From: Acanthacorydalis orientalis
Lineage: Eukaryota; Arthropoda; Insecta; Megaloptera; Corydalidae
Assembly: GCA_034766995.1 (NCBI GenBank)
Contig: CM068322.1
Span: forward strand, 5,414,589-5,478,588
Direction: 5' to 3'
Length of the DNA stretch: 64,000 nt
Below the pieces are notes generated by a model. It was given only the letters and a program-made list of their open reading frames with translations, was not told the origin of the DNA and did not search any database. Shown here piece after piece: positions 1 to 12,560 of this stretch (positions within the stretch are counted from its first letter, which is position 1; every line of letters starts with the position of its first letter). Position numbers and translations under genes: made by a program.

Positions 1-539
1 ACTATGAACATATATCAACTTTACTATAACAGTTTCCAAAAATTCCACAACTCTCCAATGAGATCAAATTTTAAGCTTTGTATTGGTTATTGTTGGAGTT
101 GTATTCTATTTACGTGGAATTAATTGTTATTTAATTTGGTCTGTGTTTTTAATTGTAGTTCTATTAAAACGTAATTCTATTAAAACTTTCTATTAAAGCT
201 TCCTATTAAAGTTCGTTTTCGACAGAAATTTCTAAGTTGTCATAATATATTGACGTAAAATACACTTATTATTTTTCTATTGATTTTAAATAGATTACTA
301 GAACTTATCGATCTTAAATATATTTACAATTTTGACAGAAACATACCAGACAAACTTTATATGTGCTATGTGCGATTCTTAATTTAATCATGTTAAACTT
401 AAAGATATAATTATTTATTTTCCTAGATGTGATCTTGTTAATATATTGCCCTGGTGGCCTTGATCCTTGTAAATCACTCGACTTTTTTATGAGTAGTTCC
501 GAATCTTATACAATCTTCAGATAATTGACAAATAAATTT

Positions 540-1175
540 ATCTACAATTATGTGAAGATGTTACAGGATCCTGAAACAAGTCATTAAAGATAAAAAGTTG
601 ACTGATGCACAAATACACAGACCACCAGAACGACTCACATAAGATTTGTATGTTTTTCCCAAACATCTTCTCACACTTTTTTATTCCATATAATTTAAAG
701 ACTCTTTTGTATACCCAAACCAAACATTTCGAATAGAATTCAAACTTTTCTATGTATGTATAACTTGGTAAATAATTATTAACCTCCACCCACTTTTCAG
801 TGACCTTATTCATACCTAAATGTTCATGGAGAATTCATCGAATGGTTGTTTTTGAAAAATTGGACATTACTGATAATTCTATTCAATTCTATATTGCTGA
901 CAATTAATTCATTCTTAAGTACCGATCATTAAGAACCAGGTCTTCGGCAAGACAATCGAACGTGAGCACTTCCACAGAGCGACTGAGAAGCAATTAATCT
1001 TCCAGTGACTCTTCTCCCATCTGAAATCCCTTATCAAATTGTTTTATCATGGAGTATGAAGGGATAGTTCTCCATATATCCCATCTAATTGTTGTTTTAT
1101 TTGGTACAGTGTAACCCCTTCTTTTGTTAGGAACTTTATTACCACACATTGTTCAATGTTTGTTACTTGTGACAT
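540..1175 (-). pseudogene. mariner-like transposase relic (FLJ37770/GVQW3-type)
   Basis: Decayed N-terminal half of a Tc1/mariner-type transposase. Reading the minus strand from the ATG near 1175, the start resembles the first helix-turn-helix of this family (EQCVVIKFLTKEGVTLYQIK), followed by a diverged MGEESLED segment. After frameshifts, LAEDLVLNDRYLRMN and ILHEHLGMNKVTEKWV match the second DNA-binding helix and linker. The 91-codon open frame at 538-813 is only the last part. The catalytic domain is not recognisable below about 600 and no TIR was found. Internal stops make it a dead relic. Family assignment rests on remembered motif patterns, not a database search. Confidence 0.7.
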
Positions 1176-1345
1176 TATTAAGAACACGTCTTACTCTTAT
1201 CGCTGTCAATATGCGACTGATCAAGTTATATCGATGAATTTTGTACTAAACACTACTAAGACATAAATCTACCATATTATGCAGATTTGCCATGCGAACG
1301 TATGCACAAACATGTTAGGCCAAAAATATTTAGTGCTACTCTCAT

Positions 1346-1374
1346 AAATATATATATATATATATATGTATTTA

Positions 1375-1429
<55 letters not shown>

Positions 1430-1438
1430 ATATGTATA
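1346..1438. repeat. (AT)n microsatellite, interrupted
   Basis: Two (AT)n blocks separated by a short GTATTTATGTAC interruption, with a TATG-rich right edge. Confidence 0.97.
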
Positions 1439-1439
1439 T

Positions 1440-2056
1440 TAGAATCCTTTTGTTTACTCAAAATAGATTTACTAAGAACTTCATATAAGTAAACGTTGAG
1501 TAAAAAAGGGAACTAATCTATTGTGTAAGTAACTATAATTTTCGAAAAAAAATCTCGTCTGTAACTCATTATTAAAAATTACTAAAATATGAAAAAAATC
1601 ACATACTTCTGTTAATAATAGTTGAAATACTGAAATATTCAACTTCTATCAACTACAATCATTACTTCAATTAAACTAATTCAGTTCAAAAAGATAAATT
1701 TGAAATTCAAAACAACTGAATAAGAATAATAAGATAATTAATTAACTGATAACACATTTTTTGTATATTTTCACTTACATAATTATTCATTTCGGTAACT
1801 ACAATACTCTTATAAAATTATAAGTCATTAAAATTCACACTGTTGTCCTTAATAAATAGCAAGTTAAAAAAGTTGACTACTCAGAATACTGAATTAACAT
1901 AACGTAACTAGATAACTCGTATAACTATTAAATATTCGTCACACTTTTCAAATTTAATACCTTTCATTTACATGTCAGATATATTGCAAATATAAAAAAC
2001 GACCTTGATATTTTGAATGTTTTACCTGGTTTAATAAATACAGTCTGCAAATACGG

Positions 2057-2057
<1 letters not shown>
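1440..2057. other. AT-rich DNA, nothing recognised
   Basis: No open frame, inverted repeat or transposon motif stands out here. Confidence 0.6.

Positions 2058-2142
<85 letters not shown>
2058..2142. repeat. (AT)n microsatellite
   Basis: Nearly pure (TA)n of about 85 bp that runs straight into the retroposon tail starting near 2150. Confidence 0.98.
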
Positions 2143-2148
<6 letters not shown>

Positions 2149-2149
2149 G

Positions 2150-2208
2150 GGCGCTAATGACCTTACCTGTCGAAGCGCCCTAAACTCCCAATAACTAACT
2201 AACTAACT
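2150..2208 (+). mobile_element. retroposon 3' tail (SINE/LINE-like), copy 1
   Basis: A GC-richer segment with GGCGCTAATGACCTTACC and TGTCGAAGCGCCCTAAACT ends in a tandem AACT tail (AATAACTAACTAACTAAC). The same consensus recurs at 2717-2773 and 30425-30482. A shared 3' sequence with a short tandem tail is typical of RTE-like LINEs and their SINEs. Only the 3' end is present. Confidence 0.65.
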
Positions 2209-2209
2209 A

Positions 2210-2268
2210 TATTTATATAAATATATACGTATATACATATGTATATGTATATATATATATATATATAT
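2210..2268. repeat. imperfect (AT)n/(TATG)n tract
   Basis: Imperfect ATAT and GTATATAC repeats directly after the retroposon tail. Confidence 0.9.
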
Positions 2269-2615
2269 GAATTTAAAATTTGTCGTATATCAACTATTTT
2301 ATTTCATATTTATTCAAAAATTAATTATATTACCAATATAGTAAAAAGCATATTACTATGTGTGGATCAAATAAATAACGTGTAATAAAAACATCATATT
2401 CCTTTCAACCATAAATTATATCGAACTAGATACTTTATAATAACGTAAAAAAGAAAAGTAACCGGATGTTATAAATTATTTTTTAGCTTTTATATCCATG
2501 TATTCAAAAAGCATTTTGTCTTACTGTAAATATACCTTTGTGCAATCAGTGAAATATAAATAACTAATTGAATTACTTTTATATAAACTGCAAAAAACTT
2601 TTCAATAATATAACA

Positions 2616-2625
<10 letters not shown>

Positions 2626-2677
<52 letters not shown>
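2626..2677. repeat. (AT)n microsatellite
   Basis: About 50 bp of (AT)n with one AA interruption; it produces a spurious Tyr-Ile open frame. Confidence 0.97.
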
Positions 2678-2716
2678 CATTTGTCTTCAAATGACAATAC
2701 CATTGTTTTTACACGT

Positions 2717-2773
2717 ATGTTAATGACCTTAATTTTCGAAGAACCCTAAAACCCCAATAACCAACCAACCATT
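2717..2773 (+). mobile_element. retroposon 3' tail, copy 2
   Basis: Carries TTAATGACCTTAATTTTCGA and an AACCCTAAAACCCCAATAAC segment, ending in CCAACCAACCA. Same consensus as the tails at 2150 and 30425 but more decayed at its 5' side. Confidence 0.6.
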
Positions 2774-2774
2774 G

Positions 2775-4880
2775 CTTTTAATAAGAAATGTATATAATAG
2801 ATAATAATAAAAGTAAACTTTTTCATCAAATAACAATAACAGAACTCTTTATTTTTAAAAAAAGTAGAAAAATTTTTCTCAGTTATGCAAGAGATATATG
2901 GATTGTCATTATGTAATTAACAACACAATCTAGATAATTTGTTTTTTTAAAATAATTAAGCTAATACAGATTTGTTACTTTGGTATTTAATCACGTTCAC
3001 CTTTCAATAAATAAATTTTACCTTTTTCGATGGAAGATAATTTAGGAACTGTTTTACTAAAAAATATGTGTTTTATCCTCTTGAAGATCTCAAATAGTTT
3101 ATTTTTTTGCGAGAAAGGAAAGTAGGATTACTGATTTCAAAGAAAAAAATGAACTATATTTATTTTTCGTATAAAGATGACCTCAAAAAATAGCACTGTT
3201 AGTTATGCCATAATTTTTCCTATATGTGGTAGTTTATAGGTACTTCCTGAAACCCTCGTGTATTATTAAATAATCTATGAGCTAACTATAAGTTTCAATT
3301 CGGAGATTTGTTTGAAGCAGTTGAATGTAATTATGTTGATTTTGCCTTCATTTAACATATTTGTTTACTTTATATGATGGTACAAAATGATATGAACTGT
3401 CTATTAATTTAACAAGTTGGTTCATTATTAAATGGTCTACGAAATCGTGTATACTCTACATCTGTAAGATATGAAATTTAAAGTACACCCCTATTTAACC
3501 CGAATCCTTGAGACTAAATCTATGTTCCTCTTTGGTGGTAAATCATTCCATATATTTTAAAGTATTATTTTCCATTTATAATTTTGTAGTCATAGAATTA
3601 TTATTCAAAAATTGTTACAGTTTCATATATTAAAGCAAAATTTTGTTGAAGGTCAATGTATACCATTTAACGAATATTTAAGTAATTATTGAATTAGCTG
3701 TGGAGTCTCAATTTTAATAATATTAAAATATCGACATGAAAATGTTCATATTAATTTTGAATGTTCTCTGCATTAGAATGTAACTCATTGCAATGCTTGC
3801 ATTATATAAATATTAAACATGTCATTTTAATTGTATTGTGTTTCGTTTTTGTGTCCAGGGATTTAAATTTCTTCAGAATTTTACTACCTTTATTATTTTT
3901 TTATCTTAACTGTTGAATATTTGCTTCCGTATAAATGTTAGATGCTATGATTATAAAATTTTGTTTGGGGGTATCTTTTTTATGTACCGCATATATTATT
4001 TTTTTACTGTCTTAAATGTAATTCCTTACATTTTAAGGATTATGCTTGAAATTTCTCCTGATAAATTTTACTTAACTTCACTCTTTCTGAAATTAAAAAA
4101 TGAATGGTACTTTGCTATTCAAATGCCGCATAATCTGACAAGGCCGCCATTTTCTCAGCGGTCTGTCAGTGAAAATGTTCTAAACTTTATACGGAAACTA
4201 TATTGTTACAGGTTGATATACTGTAAATAAGTACGTGAATGCATAATAAGTACTTATCTCTGTGAAAAATCTAGATTCGTTTTATTTATTGACTCACCGT
4301 CGTATAAGAATGGTTACATTGTTCTAAAAATACACTCTTAATTAACATAAAATCATTAAATGAAATAACAAACAGATTTTTAAACATCATACAACCTTCA
4401 ATGCTTTATTTATAACGCAAATTATACCGTTCATGTTAAATTGAACATAACGGATTATTTCATTATTTAAAATATTAAAATGTATTATCATCTGGTTTAT
4501 AGCATACACCAGTAAAGTAATAATTATATACTTGTACCGGATTTTAAAGATTACTGCAACAATTCTTCTGATTTATGAAACTCTGTCATAACAAGTTTAC
4601 AGATATCTATCCAATGCTCTCGAATCTATCATTTACAAAAAGATCGTGTACTACATGAAAACAATCACAGATAATTCGATAAAATGTCATTATCGAGTTC
4701 AACAGACATGTACAAACATTTTAACAACAATCAATCAAAATGTGTCAGTATTCTATTTGAAAAGTGAAAGAATGTTGACTGAACTTTGCAGAGGTCATGA
4801 GTGAACACATCATCATCGTTCCCTGACATCAAATCAATAGTAGGAATTTTAAAACTTATTTTAATATTTTATTAATGGCA
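2775..4880. other. AT-rich DNA without a recognised gene
   Basis: Homopolymer-rich AT DNA. A plus-strand open frame of 105 codons (3913-4230) has no ATG at its annotated beginning, no recognisable domain and biased AT-rich codons, so I treat it as chance. A GC-bearing hairpin lies at 4135-4169. Confidence 0.5.
4135..4169. repeat. short inverted repeat (hairpin)
   Basis: CTGACA with CCGC on the left arm pairs with GCGG and TGTCAG on the right around a CATTTTCTCA loop; two or three bases between the paired blocks are unmatched. It is locally GC-rich within AT-rich DNA. Confidence 0.6.
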
Positions 4881-4881
4881 T

Positions 4882-4887
<6 letters not shown>

Positions 4888-4921
<34 letters not shown>
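4888..4921. repeat. (AT)n microsatellite
   Basis: About 34 bp of (TA)n preceded by TGTGTG. Confidence 0.97.
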
Positions 4922-4924
<3 letters not shown>

Positions 4925-5729
4925 TTGTATGAGTATGTTTAAATGAATGTGTATATTTGATTATCGTATATTCAAAACATAAGCATACATTAATATGTCC
5001 TTTATTCTTTTCATCTATTGTTTTCATGCAAATTTGTAATTATTAAATTTTATATAGTTATTATATTACGTCTTTTTCACTATAACTTTGCTTCTAAATT
5101 TAATACTGGCGAAGTAAACATTTTGGAAATTATTTGTAATATTTTATAAATCGTCAGTTGTTAACATTAATGATTTTCGTAACAAAAAAATACATAAAGT
5201 AACATGCAGTCTTAATTACAGTTTTATAATGATTTTTTAAATTATTTAATCTTTTTAATCGTATTGTTATTTCAATTCTATCAAGTCAGTAACGAGAAAA
5301 ACTGTTTACTTAGATAAATGTGTAGCGTATTTAAATTAATTATTGGGAAAATATTCTTCTCAAGGAATCAATAAGTAAACACCATTCAAAACAAATCTTT
5401 TTGATATAAAGCACTTCTGATACTGTGGCTAAATTCACTTTCACAAATGTATTCTTTTTTCATCCTACAAACCACTCCAAATTTTTTTCGATTAAAATAT
5501 TCAAAAAATTATTATTGATTTAATATTTCCAAACGGAATTTTTTTGGTGTGGTCAAAAAATAATTCATTTGTGAAAAAAATATATTAATATAAAAAGGAG
5601 TATCTCTTGTAGAAATTTTTGAAAACAAAGAGATATACAATAAATCATTATTTTTCTGTTCATTAAGCTCTTGAATATATATTTTTCTAGTTTTTAATTA
5701 TTTAGAAAACCAATCATGATAATATATGC

Positions 5730-5830
5730 CAAGGGTGGAAAAACTGCGGCTCGCGACCCGCATGCGGCTTCCAAAGCTAGTCTGTGTGGCTCCCGAGAGA
5801 ATATTGGGTTTCATTGCCATTTTTCCTAAG
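5730..5830 (+). mobile_element. hAT-like transposon terminus
   Basis: CAAGGGTGGAAAAACTGCGG, then CTCGCGACCCGCATGCGGCT, matches the widespread hAT terminal pattern in which a CA-start leads into a GCGGCTCGCG...CGCATGCGGC palindrome. The preceding ATATATGC could be the 8-bp target duplication. I could not find the opposite terminus, so this is probably a truncated non-autonomous copy. Confidence 0.55.
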
Positions 5831-6121
5831 CTTTTATATTAATTATCTATAGAAGTATAGTATGTACTAATATTAGAATATTTTATATAAAAACAGGTAA
5901 TTCACATTATCTTTTCAAACATCCACATGTATTGTGTCCAAAAAACAGCTTAAGGTGCCTCTACGGTTAATTTAAATTTATACGGATTTTTTTCCGGCTC
6001 AATCATTTATATTTTATACTTTATAATTTATTTTCTACCTTTATTTTTTTGAAACAATACACGTGTCCTATTTTCAAGTTAAGTATAGTGTTAAATAAAT
6101 TAAATTAATAAATTAATAGAG

Positions 6122-6180
6122 CAGTGCTTCAAACTTCCCAAACGTTTTATACAAAATCCACTTTTTACAATTGTATCTGC
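6122..6180 (+). mobile_element. possible second hAT-like terminus
   Basis: CAGTGCTTCAAACTTCCCAA followed by an AAAATCCACTTTTT segment resembles the CAGTG(G)TTCTCAAACTT terminus of Charlie-like hAT elements. No matching right end was found, so the call is tentative. Confidence 0.35.
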
Positions 6181-7093
6181 ATATTTCTAATCTTAATTCA
6201 ATACATTTTATTTCATTATTAAAAATAAGCGACATGTGTGATGAGATATAGCAAATATTCAAGTATTAGAGTATAGCTAATCGGTGGCAAATTTTTTAAT
6301 GTGAATTCAATAAAATTCATTAGGTGATTATAAGAATTTATTTAAAGAATAAAATTCAGTTTTCTTTTCTTTTTACAAAGCTCTTGAATAACTTCAGTCG
6401 TGGTAACATTAATCTCTCTGTGTATATAGGAGCATTTTCGTGAGATGATTTTGTTTTTTTTTCTAGTATGTCCTCCCTTTTTATTTACGGGGTACCAAAA
6501 ACCCTTGCCTCCCCCTTTAGGTGCACCATTGTAACAAATATTCAAGTTCTTTATCGAAATAAATTAATTTTCTGTTGCCTTTGCTTATTCATAGATTTAT
6601 TTGTAGCTTGTAACCATAACAGTTTTTCTTTGTAATTACACATCCATAATTATTTTGTTTACAATATAGAATCAATAAATATCTAAAAGCTTATTTAATT
6701 GATAAAGAAGTTTTATTTTTAATTTGTTTATTTTAATTCATTATACTGTTTTCAATGAAGAAAAATATTTTCTTTCGGACTCAATCTAATATATATTTTG
6801 TTAAAATATATTCCTTCTTGATGAGTATAGGGATGCATTTTAATAATATGTCATTAAATAGAAACTATATTTTCTTATCAAAAGAAATGTATAAATATAG
6901 TTTTTTTACTGCCAAGATCTACGGAATCCAAAATATGATCTCTTGTAAAAAAAAGAGTGAAAAACATTAATATATTATATCGCTTTTTATAAATTTGATC
7001 TCCTAATTCACAGCTTATATATTTCTTTTAATATTTGCATCTGTTCGTAAAGAAGATCTTTTTTTGTACTATTTCAGTATGCTTATCTTTCGA

Positions 7094-7992
7094 CAGAGTG
7101 GCTCAAAAATAATGAAGAGGTTTAAAACATTAATATTTTTTTTGTTTTGTAATATTTTTATCATTTTTTTCCACAAAATATAGTACAGGGATGTGAAAAT
7201 GTTCTTATTTACATATGAAAAATGACATCACATAAATGATATCCATTTTCGACTTCATAAAGTTGACCTCTTTCTAAGATACTTTCCAACACTTCTCTCA
7301 AGATTTCTAGACATAACGCTCGATTTTTTTCGTATGTTATTATTTAGCTGCAGGATGGTTTTGGGTTATTGACGTGTATACGTTATTTTAAGAAGCTCCA
7401 AAAAAAATAATCAGGAGGGCTCAAATCAGACGAAAGCTCAGGTCAGTTAAAATCGCTCTTTCTTGAAATTATACTTTCGCCCAAAATGTCAAGGCGATAA
7501 TAAAAGCGATGCTGATAATCCGTTGGCTTAAGCTCTTGTTGAGAACATTTTTAATGCGGTTAAAATCATTTGCAGTGATCTCTTAGATATTCCAAGTTAG
7601 GTTGAACGTCCTCTGGTTGACTTTTCAGAACTTTACTCAATACTCTCCTGTACACACGAATATTTTCCTCAGTTAGAACCGAACGATGTCTTCCAGATCC
7701 TGGACCGTTACTAACTGCACCTTGTTGTTTAAAACTTCCAATCAAACGATTAATCATTAACTCCGGTGGTCTATTCGAACATTAAAATAACGATGATATG
7801 CTCGCTGCGTCAAAATAATTTAACGCTGATTTTCAAAATAAACTTAAATTATTTTGGTACGTTGTTCCATCGCGTATCTTTCTATGATAAATTTCCCAAT
7901 TTTTATTTATAGAATTCTGAAGAACACAGAACATTTAAACAAAAAAAATATTAACTATTCAAACCCTTTCGTTCTTTTTGCGCCATCATCTG
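7094..7992 (-). mobile_element. IS630/Tc1-like element relic with TIRs
   Basis: About 900 bp bounded by similar inverted ends: CAGAGTGGCTCAAAAATAAT on the left, and on the right a reverse complement reading CAGATGATGGCGCAAAAAGA. Inside, the minus strand carries a broken transposase. No convincing TA duplication is left at the ends. Missing central sequence makes it an internally deleted, non-autonomous copy. Confidence 0.6.
7190..7880 (-). pseudogene. decayed IS630-type (DDE_3-like) transposase
   Basis: Minus-strand reading gives, in order: a start-like RYAMEQRTK near 7875; LMINRLIGSFKQQGAVSN and GSGRHRSVLTEENIRVYRRV (7566-7757), matching the helix-turn-helix/linker region of insect transposases with the pattern PRSGRPRSVRTEENI; QELKPTDYQHRF; then, after a gap of roughly 190 residues, DLSPPDYFFWSFLK with the third catalytic aspartate region; and a C-terminal ENGYHLCDVIFH. 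The D1 and D2 regions are deleted and several stops and frameshifts intervene, so it cannot be active. Confidence 0.7.
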
Positions 7993-7999
7993 TATAAAA

Positions 8000-10094
8000 A
8001 GGCACTTTCTTCTTTCCTATTATCAACTTCATACATTTTGAAAACGCCAATAAACAAACATAACACTGATTGCCCTATGCGTTTCAAACTGATTGAGCTG
8101 TACGACGACCGGCCGTCCTAAACATATAATGTGGTTAGAACAATTTAAAATTATTTTAGCTTCATATTTGACTGTGTGAAATGCAAGTATTGGCCTACAA
8201 AATATGTTCACAGAGTAATAACGACAGATGGCCGTGGTGATGGTCTATTTCGAAATAAAAAATTCGTTATATGTATAGGTGTATAAATCAATGGTAAAAA
8301 GTTAAAATTTGTTAAAATAGTATATAAAATTAATGTATTTATTGCTCTTGATTTACAATACATTCAAAACTTACATAGTAAAATACAAATAAAAATAAAT
8401 TCGAAACGAAAGATAACAAATATTTTAAAATAATTATAAAATGGTAGTTATAAATAATTTATTAATGATTTTTTACAAAACAATTTGCATTGTGAGTACA
8501 ATTTATAATCAATCCAAGTGATGGTCAGTAGTCGGTTATTTATTTTTTACTTATATTTATTGCATTAAGTATTTTAAACCTTTCTCATATTTACAACTTA
8601 AAAAACGCTTAAATAATAAAGGTATTCCTTTTGGCCCACAGAGCTGCAAATATCAATGAACATGCGGTAGTCAGTGTTAAACTTTATACTTCTAAAGAAT
8701 TTTTTAAAACTAAAAAACTATGGAAGAGCTCAAATAAAACTATATTCTATATTTTTAGATGATTCTATTTTTAAATAATTTAGTGCATTAAGTGAACAAG
8801 GAGGTTTATAAAAAAAAATTATGACAAAGAAATTTTTTGATCAGTTATGAAGAAAAGTTTGGAAATATAATTATTTTGTTACATATAAATATTATGTTAT
8901 ATAATATATTGTTAATATAAAGAAAATAAATATATTTAATTTATATCACATTCAAAATGTTGACAATTTAATTTCAAATTGCTTTGTTTATTTATAAAAA
9001 AAATATTAATATTTAATATAATATGGAATGAATATTTCAGTGAAACATTGTGTGCTATTTTATTAATTACTATAAATTTAAAAAAAAATATTCATTAGTA
9101 CTCTGCTGGACCTGTGTAGGAAAACTATTTTAAAAATAAACCAATGTGTTCATACAAAAATAGTTTAAATGTATAAAGTACGCTTATAGAATATTCATAT
9201 ATTCAATATATAAATAGAATTTAATATGAAAGTGCATATACTTCAAATGGCCTTCATATTAACAAACAATATTTAAGTGCGGATAAACAACAATCTTCAT
9301 AAATGATTATTTATTTCAAACAAGGACATTCCCTATTTATAAATATATTGTATAGAGAAATCGGATTTAATAAATGTATCATATACAATCATTTGTACAT
9401 TCGTATTTTACTTTAAAGGAAGTATAGTTATACATTGATTTCATTGATTGAAGTGGATAGTTATTCCATATATGTGTACTCTCGAATATTAATCATGTAT
9501 AAATAGAGGAAATATAAATAAACAACACTTGTATATTTGCAATAACATTAAAGTTCAGTGTCAATATACAAATTAATTTTTTGTTTAGCATTTGTTACTA
9601 TATAAACCTATTATCCTTTAACATTTAACAAATTAATAAATAAACATTAATATTTAAGATGTATCTATATAAAACACTGCGTTAGTTTTATAAATGATTC
9701 TCCATATGCGTTATGAATCAAAGAAAGAAAATAAATGTTTTTTTTTGGACAATATCACGATTTATTGTATTCGAGAATTTATTTTATAACATTCTATTTT
9801 CTTTCTACACATTTACATGGAAGATCACTTTGTGCTATGCTTTGTTTATGTTAAAATATTTCTTTTTCAGGTCCCATATATATTTTTATATATACATTTT
9901 TCGATATTTTCGTATTTCAACATAATAATAAAATATCATCTGAAAATATTCAATAATTCAGTTATAGTCAATGTGCTTAAGGTCTATAATAATAAAAAAT
10001 ATACACAACATATTTGTAAATACTCTCCATTCGAATAAATTTATGTGTCTAAGACCAATAATATATATTTATTTTAAAACATATTATAGTATAT

Positions 10095-10098
<4 letters not shown>
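8000..10098. other. AT-rich DNA without a recognised gene
   Basis: A slightly GC-richer patch at 8030-8240 includes GACGACCGGCCGTC but gives no identifiable product. From 8250 to 10090 the sequence is homopolymer-rich; open frames of about 70 codons near 9.7-10.2 kb overlap microsatellite or low-complexity DNA. Confidence 0.5.
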
Positions 10099-10154
<56 letters not shown>

Positions 10155-10198
10155 GTGTGTGTGTGTGCGTATGTGTATGTGAATATGTATGTATGTGT
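10099..10198. repeat. compound (AT)n-(GTAT)n-(GT)n microsatellite
   Basis: (AT)n passes into GTAT repeats and then GT repeats within 100 bp. Confidence 0.97.
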
Positions 10199-10573
10199 GA
10201 ACATTCTATTAAATAGATAAATACGTTTTTATCTTCTATTTATAAATCATACACAACATTTAAAATTGGTATGTCACGGAAATAGATGTCAAAAAATGTA
10301 CAGCGGTTTTTTTGAGTATTAAATTCAACATACCATAAAAAAGAAATCATAACAAAAAAAAACCACAACTAACAGACCCTTAAATAAGAAATCTACCTGG
10401 GGTTTCCTTTCGTCGCCAAATAAACGTGTCTTTTTTGTACTACTACACAATATTTATGTTTTGATTCACACGATATGTCTTTTGTAAGAAAGAAAATCAT
10501 TTAATAGATTTAAATGATATGCTTTGTTATAAAAAAAAATCAATTTTAAAGCGTATAATTTTTTTCTATTTAG

Positions 10574-10576
<3 letters not shown>

Positions 10577-10661
<85 letters not shown>
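10577..10661. repeat. (AT)n-(AC)n microsatellite
   Basis: About 73 bp of (AT)n followed by (AC)5-6. Confidence 0.98.
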
Positions 10662-11399
10662 TCTGTCTATTATAATATACCTCTTATTGTCAAATTATTT
10701 TCGGAAACATATGTTATTATTAATTTATATTGCGTAAATTAAACTACGGGGTAAATAATTAAATGTTTAAGTGTATCATTCACACAGTATACTCTACAAA
10801 AATGTACACGTTCTTTGTTACAATTTAATATTAAATTAATTTTTAATATATTTCGTTCGAATATTGAAATAGTTTTGATTCCATCAGAAAAAAATCTTTT
10901 TAAGAATAACCATAAATTGTACATTGAATCTAGTGTAATTACATCATCCTTCAACTTGCGTCTATTCAATGCTTCGATTTTTATAGTAAAATGAAGTGCA
11001 AATGTATAAAAATAAATTCTTTTTATATTTTTAGCTTACTTTTTTTTAAAAAAAACTTAACATGTTTATCTGTTTATACATAATACAAGTTATTAAAAAA
11101 GTTATTCAGTTCTTCCTAATTTCCAAAATAATAACTTCAACTTCATACTCAAAATAGAAAATTAGTTTTCCTATTATTCACATAAGGTACGAATTTATGT
11201 TTTCTTAAGGTATGAATATAAGAAAAAGTATATTTTATAGAAAACTGTCGTGAGCGAAAAAGTCCTTAATCACAAAATTACAATTAATTATTCTATTTCG
11301 CTCGATATGAAAAATGGTGATGTTTTGAACTGTATATCTAACTTGAACGGCTAATAAATACAACTAAAGTAGTGTATTTTTATTGTTCATTTGATAAAA

Positions 11400-12560
11400 A
11401 TGGTTAAAAAATATTACTACATAATACTGTATGGGCTATAATAAATGACAATCCGAAGGCTCCAAGTCCAGTGAATACACCATGGGAGAACTTCACAGTC
11501 AAACTTAAAGATGGTTTACTAAGTAGCAATAGCATCATCCGGCCTAGCGTTGCCGTGCAGTAAAAAAAAATCCGGCTTTCTTGTATAATAAATGGTCATT
11601 TCTGCACCATTTCAACCAAACGATTTAATTGACGACCACACCATCCGGCAGTAAGCGTTTCCCCTAGTTGACCGAACACATAAAACAGCACACTCTTCAT
11701 GTCCACAAGATCAAAATCAAAAAGAATTTTATTAATCGGACTTAATTTACAACGCCGCAGAGCTGTGCGCTGAACGGTAATGACCGCTGAACGGTTTGTG
11801 TTTCCTGGGATCTAAACCAGATGGCTTTTAACCCGGTTTTGACAAGAATGTGGATGTTGGTACATGGTATTCGCTCAGCTTAAGAATTGGATTTTCGGAA
11901 AAAAGGTTTCAAGAAACAAGAAAATGTCTACAATATGTATAGAAGGTTTTTTTTAACATGAATGTTAGGTTTTATCGTTGATGTTCAAAGCTGACATTAT
12001 AAATGCGTGTATTTATGATTATGACTTAATCCATTTTTGCTTGTCAGTAACAATTTTCCACAAAAAATTCCTCTTACGTCGCCCGATAAGCAAAGATATA
12101 CATGTATTGAGCCGGTGGTCAATGTTGTTTTCGGAAATTTCATGCGGTACCTACTTCCTGAACTTCTGAATTTTTCCCATCTTATGAAATAATCTCAAAA
12201 CTATTGTTAGATTATTTATTTTGCGAGTTTCTCTTGTATGTGAGACGGATTTTCATTCAATAATGCTTGAGGTGCATTTACTTTCGATATTAACGGATTT
12301 TTTTAAACGTAATTGGTTACTGACATCAAAATCATTAGCTATAAAACACTGAAACTAATATTTGAAAGTCCTGTGGGTTATAACACCTTCACTAAGAACA
12401 GGGCTAATCAGGGCGATTCAAATAACTTATAGGCGTTCTTCCTTTTTTGGAACTCGTATCGAATACAATATCAAATATGTAGCATATCATCTCTCATCGT
12501 GTGCACTACTGTTTTGTGAGGTTATGCTTATCATTAAATTATAATATATGATATTAAATT
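11400..12560 (-). pseudogene. mariner (DD34D) transposase relic
   Basis: A nearly full-length but badly decayed mariner transposase, readable from 12560 down to 11400 with frameshifts. In order: SNDFDVSNQLR-like N-terminal segment; LLNENPSHIQEKLAK; MGKIQKFRK; VPHEISENNIDHRLNTCISL (the linker before the catalytic domain); the first catalytic motif, normally GDEKW, reads DKQKW; a WDMKGVVHY-like segment reads VDMKSVLFY; WCGRQLNRLVEMVQK; the second motif HDNARP reads HGNARP (11540-11557); the third, SPDLxPSDYH, survives as SLDLEPSDCH near 11450. Two of three catalytic residues are gone. The 5' side shares CCTCACAAAACAGTAGTG with the element at 34074-34565, so both probably belong to one family. 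The TIRs are not clear. Confidence 0.75.

Noticed and set aside
3913..4230. 105-codon plus-strand frame
   Set aside because: It opens at TTG rather than ATG, is made of AT-rich codons, and shows no domain; expected by chance in low-GC DNA of this length.
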